A stretch of 64,000 bases of DNA from Hanamia caeni (lineage in GTDB: Bacteria; Bacteroidota; Bacteroidia; Chitinophagales; Chitinophagaceae): the NCBI RefSeq assembly GCF_003721595.1, contig NZ_RJJR01000001.1, forward strand, positions 652,903 through 716,902. Reading direction: 5' to 3'. Positions 62,117-64,000 of this stretch are shown here, piece after piece. Position 1 is the first letter of the stretch. Each line of letters begins with the position of its first letter. Position numbers and translations under genes: made by a program. The notes under the pieces are model-generated. The model saw only the letters and a program-made list of their open reading frames with translations, searched no databases and was not told where the DNA came from.

Positions 62117-63910
62117 ATGAAATCATATAAAAAATCCCTTCTTTTTTGCAGTAGTGTACTAATCCTTGCCATAAGCCTGTATTCGTGTAAAAAAGATTTC
62201 CTGGACAATGTAAAAAAGACGCAGTTGACGGATGACACGCAATGGGCCTCGGAGGGCAATGCGGATATCTATCTAAATGATCTGTATAACAACCTTCCGA
62301 GCATGTATAATTCGCCTGAGAACCTTGACAATTTCACTGACGATAATGACGCCGGATTTTATTATGGTTCCAACAACTTCAAGCAAGGCATCGTTAATCC
62401 GGCCTCTACCAATTATAGCATTTGGGGAGGTGATGCCGGCCCGGCAGATATAGATCGTTTTAACTGGACCGCCTCGTATAGTACGATTAGAAAGTGTAAT
62501 CTCTTCATTCAAAAGATTACGGCAAATAAGCAAAATTTTTCGGCGGATTGGTTCAATAAACGACTAGATGAAGCCCGCTTCTTAAGAGCTTTTTATTACT
62601 CCAATCTTTTCCTGCATTTAGGGGGCGTACCTATTATTACTGAACCGCAATCCCGTGAGGATACTACTACGCTGTTCACCGCAAGAAGTACCTATGCCGA
62701 AACACTAAACTTCCTTACAGCATCTTTAGACTCGGTAGTTAACGATGGTTATCTTCCCGTAAAATACAACGGGGGAGATGCCAATGCCGGCAGAGCAACC
62801 CTTGGAGCGGCCTTAATGTTAAAAGGATGGCTTCAGCTTAATGCTGCCAGCCCCGCCTATAATTCCGCTACCGCACCCGGAGGTCCGGATCCTAATAATT
62901 TAGCTGGTTTCGGTAATGTAGATGCTTCACGTTGGGCTACTGCTGCAGCTACTTTTAAACAATTCATAGATAACTATGGCAATGGCTCCCCATATGAATT
63001 ATTTCCGGAAGATTCCACTCTTTGGTTCGAAGCAAATGAATATAACTCAGAAGTAATCTTTGACCGGCAATATGTAGCTAATACATTCGGCTCCTCCTTT
63101 GAGCAATACGGTGGCCCGGTATGGATTCTCAACAATTACTACACATGGGGAAATTATTGTCCTACGCAGGAACTCGTAGATCAATTTTTTATGGCAAATG
63201 GTAAGGCCATTACTGACCCAACTTCGGGTTATGAGCCGCAACATCCTTACGTGAACCGTGAACGCAGATTTTATAAATGGATAGTTTACGATGGCGCTCC
63301 TTACAAGATGGATTGGATGCCTAAAGAGGATACGATTTATACACGCATTGATCAGGTCAATCCTTCTAAAAACCAGATTGATTTTGCCAGTGATGACGTA
63401 GGAAATACGGCATATTATTTTAAGAAGAAACTGAACCCGCTTGTGCGGCCTGGTGGAAATGTCAGCGGTGCCAATTACGTCTATTTCCGTTATACAGAAG
63501 TTTTATTGGGCTATGCAGAAGCCCAGAACGAAGCCGTCGGTCCCGATGCTTCTGTTTATGATGCCATCAATAAAATAAGGGAACGTTCTGACCTTCCGCC
63601 GCTTCCTGATGGTTTGGATCAGTCGCAAATGCGCGAGGCCATTCATCACGAAAGAAGAGTAGAATTGTGTTTCGAAAACAAACGCTTCTACGATATTATC
63701 AGGTGGAAAATTGCTGATAAAGTACTGAGTGTGGACAGGCATGCGATGAAGATTACCAATACATCGCCGACTAATAACAGTGGTGTATGGAAGTATGAAG
63801 TTATTCCTTTAAACCATCCACATGTTTTTAATATGAAAATGTATTTGAATCCTATTCCTCAACCGGTGATTGCTCAAAATCCCAAATTGGTTCAGAATCC
63901 TGGCTATTGA
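62117..63910 (+). CDS. SusD/RagB-family surface lipoprotein
   Basis: The 597-residue protein has a lipoprotein signal peptide ending LYS before C24 (KKDF follows). The RagB/SusD layout is clear: an N-terminal TPR-like part with KCNLFIQKITANKQNF and RLDEARFLRAFYYSNLFLHL (about 120-175), and the C-terminal SusD motif region with VYFRYTEVLLGYAEAQNE and HHERRVELCFENKRFYDIIR (about 455-530). It binds substrate at the cell surface and sits as a lid on the SusC partner. It ends 90 bases before the window edge, so any following enzyme or surface glycan-binding gene is outside. Confidence 0.95.
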   Translation: MKSYKKSLLFCSSVLILAISLYSCKKDFLDNVKKTQLTDDTQWASEGNADIYLNDLYNNLPSMYNSPENLDNFTDDNDAGFYYGSNNFKQGIVNPASTNYSIWGGDAGPADIDRFNWTASYSTIRKCNLFIQKITANKQNFSADWFNKRLDEARFLRAFYYSNLFLHLGGVPIITEPQSREDTTTLFTARSTYAETLNFLTASLDSVVNDGYLPVKYNGGDANAGRATLGAALMLKGWLQLNAASPAYNSATAPGGPDPNNLAGFGNVDASRWATAAATFKQFIDNYGNGSPYELFPEDSTLWFEANEYNSEVIFDRQYVANTFGSSFEQYGGPVWILNNYYTWGNYCPTQELVDQFFMANGKAITDPTSGYEPQHPYVNRERRFYKWIVYDGAPYKMDWMPKEDTIYTRIDQVNPSKNQIDFASDDVGNTAYYFKKKLNPLVRPGGNVSGANYVYFRYTEVLLGYAEAQNEAVGPDASVYDAINKIRERSDLPPLPDGLDQSQMREAIHHERRVELCFENKRFYDIIRWKIADKVLSVDRHAMKITNTSPTNNSGVWKYEVIPLNHPHVFNMKMYLNPIPQPVIAQNPKLVQNPGY

Positions 63911-64000
63911 GTGTCACGAATAAATAATGAATACAAATTAGTTCTTTGATTTTATTATTTAATGCTATGTAGATGATGATGGTCGGCCCATCGGTAACGG
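63911..64000. other. Window edge after susD
   Basis: Only 90 bases remain. They are AT-rich with no complete signal. A possible frame starting near 63972 cannot be judged. Confidence 0.3.

Overview
The window looks like a chromosomal segment of a Bacteroidota bacterium, most likely in the Chitinophagaceae/Sphingobacteriia neighbourhood. The evidence is AT-rich DNA, a SusC/SusD pair, a PorW/SprE-like type IX secretion protein, a CcsBA cytochrome-biogenesis fusion, an AtpZ gene, several TAnnTTTG-type promoter elements and few Shine-Dalgarno sites. No rRNA, tRNA, CRISPR array, IS element or prophage was recognised.

Layout. 1-9.8 kb is mostly minus strand: the N-terminal part of a DUF4954 beta-helix protein, glmS, an ABC exporter, a DUF721/DciA-like gene, recF and a DinB-like gene. 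A plus-strand ThuA-like gene and an Xre-RES toxin-antitoxin pair sit inside this block. 9.8-17.5 kb holds a small lipoprotein, prfB with its programmed +1 frameshift, a DNA-binding-domain-less sigma-54-type response regulator, an alpha/beta hydrolase, signal peptidase I, an AI-2E-type permease and a leaderless peptidoglycan-binding/CHAP protein. 17.8-20.3 kb is an outer-membrane beta-barrel receptor.

21.06-37.16 kb is the most unusual part: five tightly spaced plus-strand genes encoding a PhoD-like phosphoesterase (856 aa) and four very large or unfamiliar proteins (1179, 1097, 1620 and 576 aa). None has a visible signal peptide. Only the first has a recognisable enzymatic fold and one other resembles DUF6603. 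I regard this as the best candidate for an undescribed multi-protein system. A LytS-type kinase and LytTR regulator follow in convergent orientation. The region upstream of the kinase carries an exact 15-bp direct repeat with a 21-bp period and an orphan plus-strand terminator.

39.4-49.2 kb contains a secreted nucleoside hydrolase, a SprT-like metalloprotease overlapping a small membrane protein, a membrane gene behind a palindromic operator, AtpZ, a PorW/SprE-like TPR protein, penicillin-binding protein 1A and a DUF6263-like exported protein. 49.4-58.1 kb contains CcsBA, a di-haem cytochrome c lipoprotein (probably a CcsBA client), an LTA-synthase-like sulfatase, PspC-domain and cold-shock proteins and a fatty-acid hydroxylase. 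The window ends with a SusC/SusD nutrient-uptake pair.

Intergenic regions of the first 12 kb carry short-word tandem arrays, including one 17-mer shared exactly between two unrelated gene leaders.
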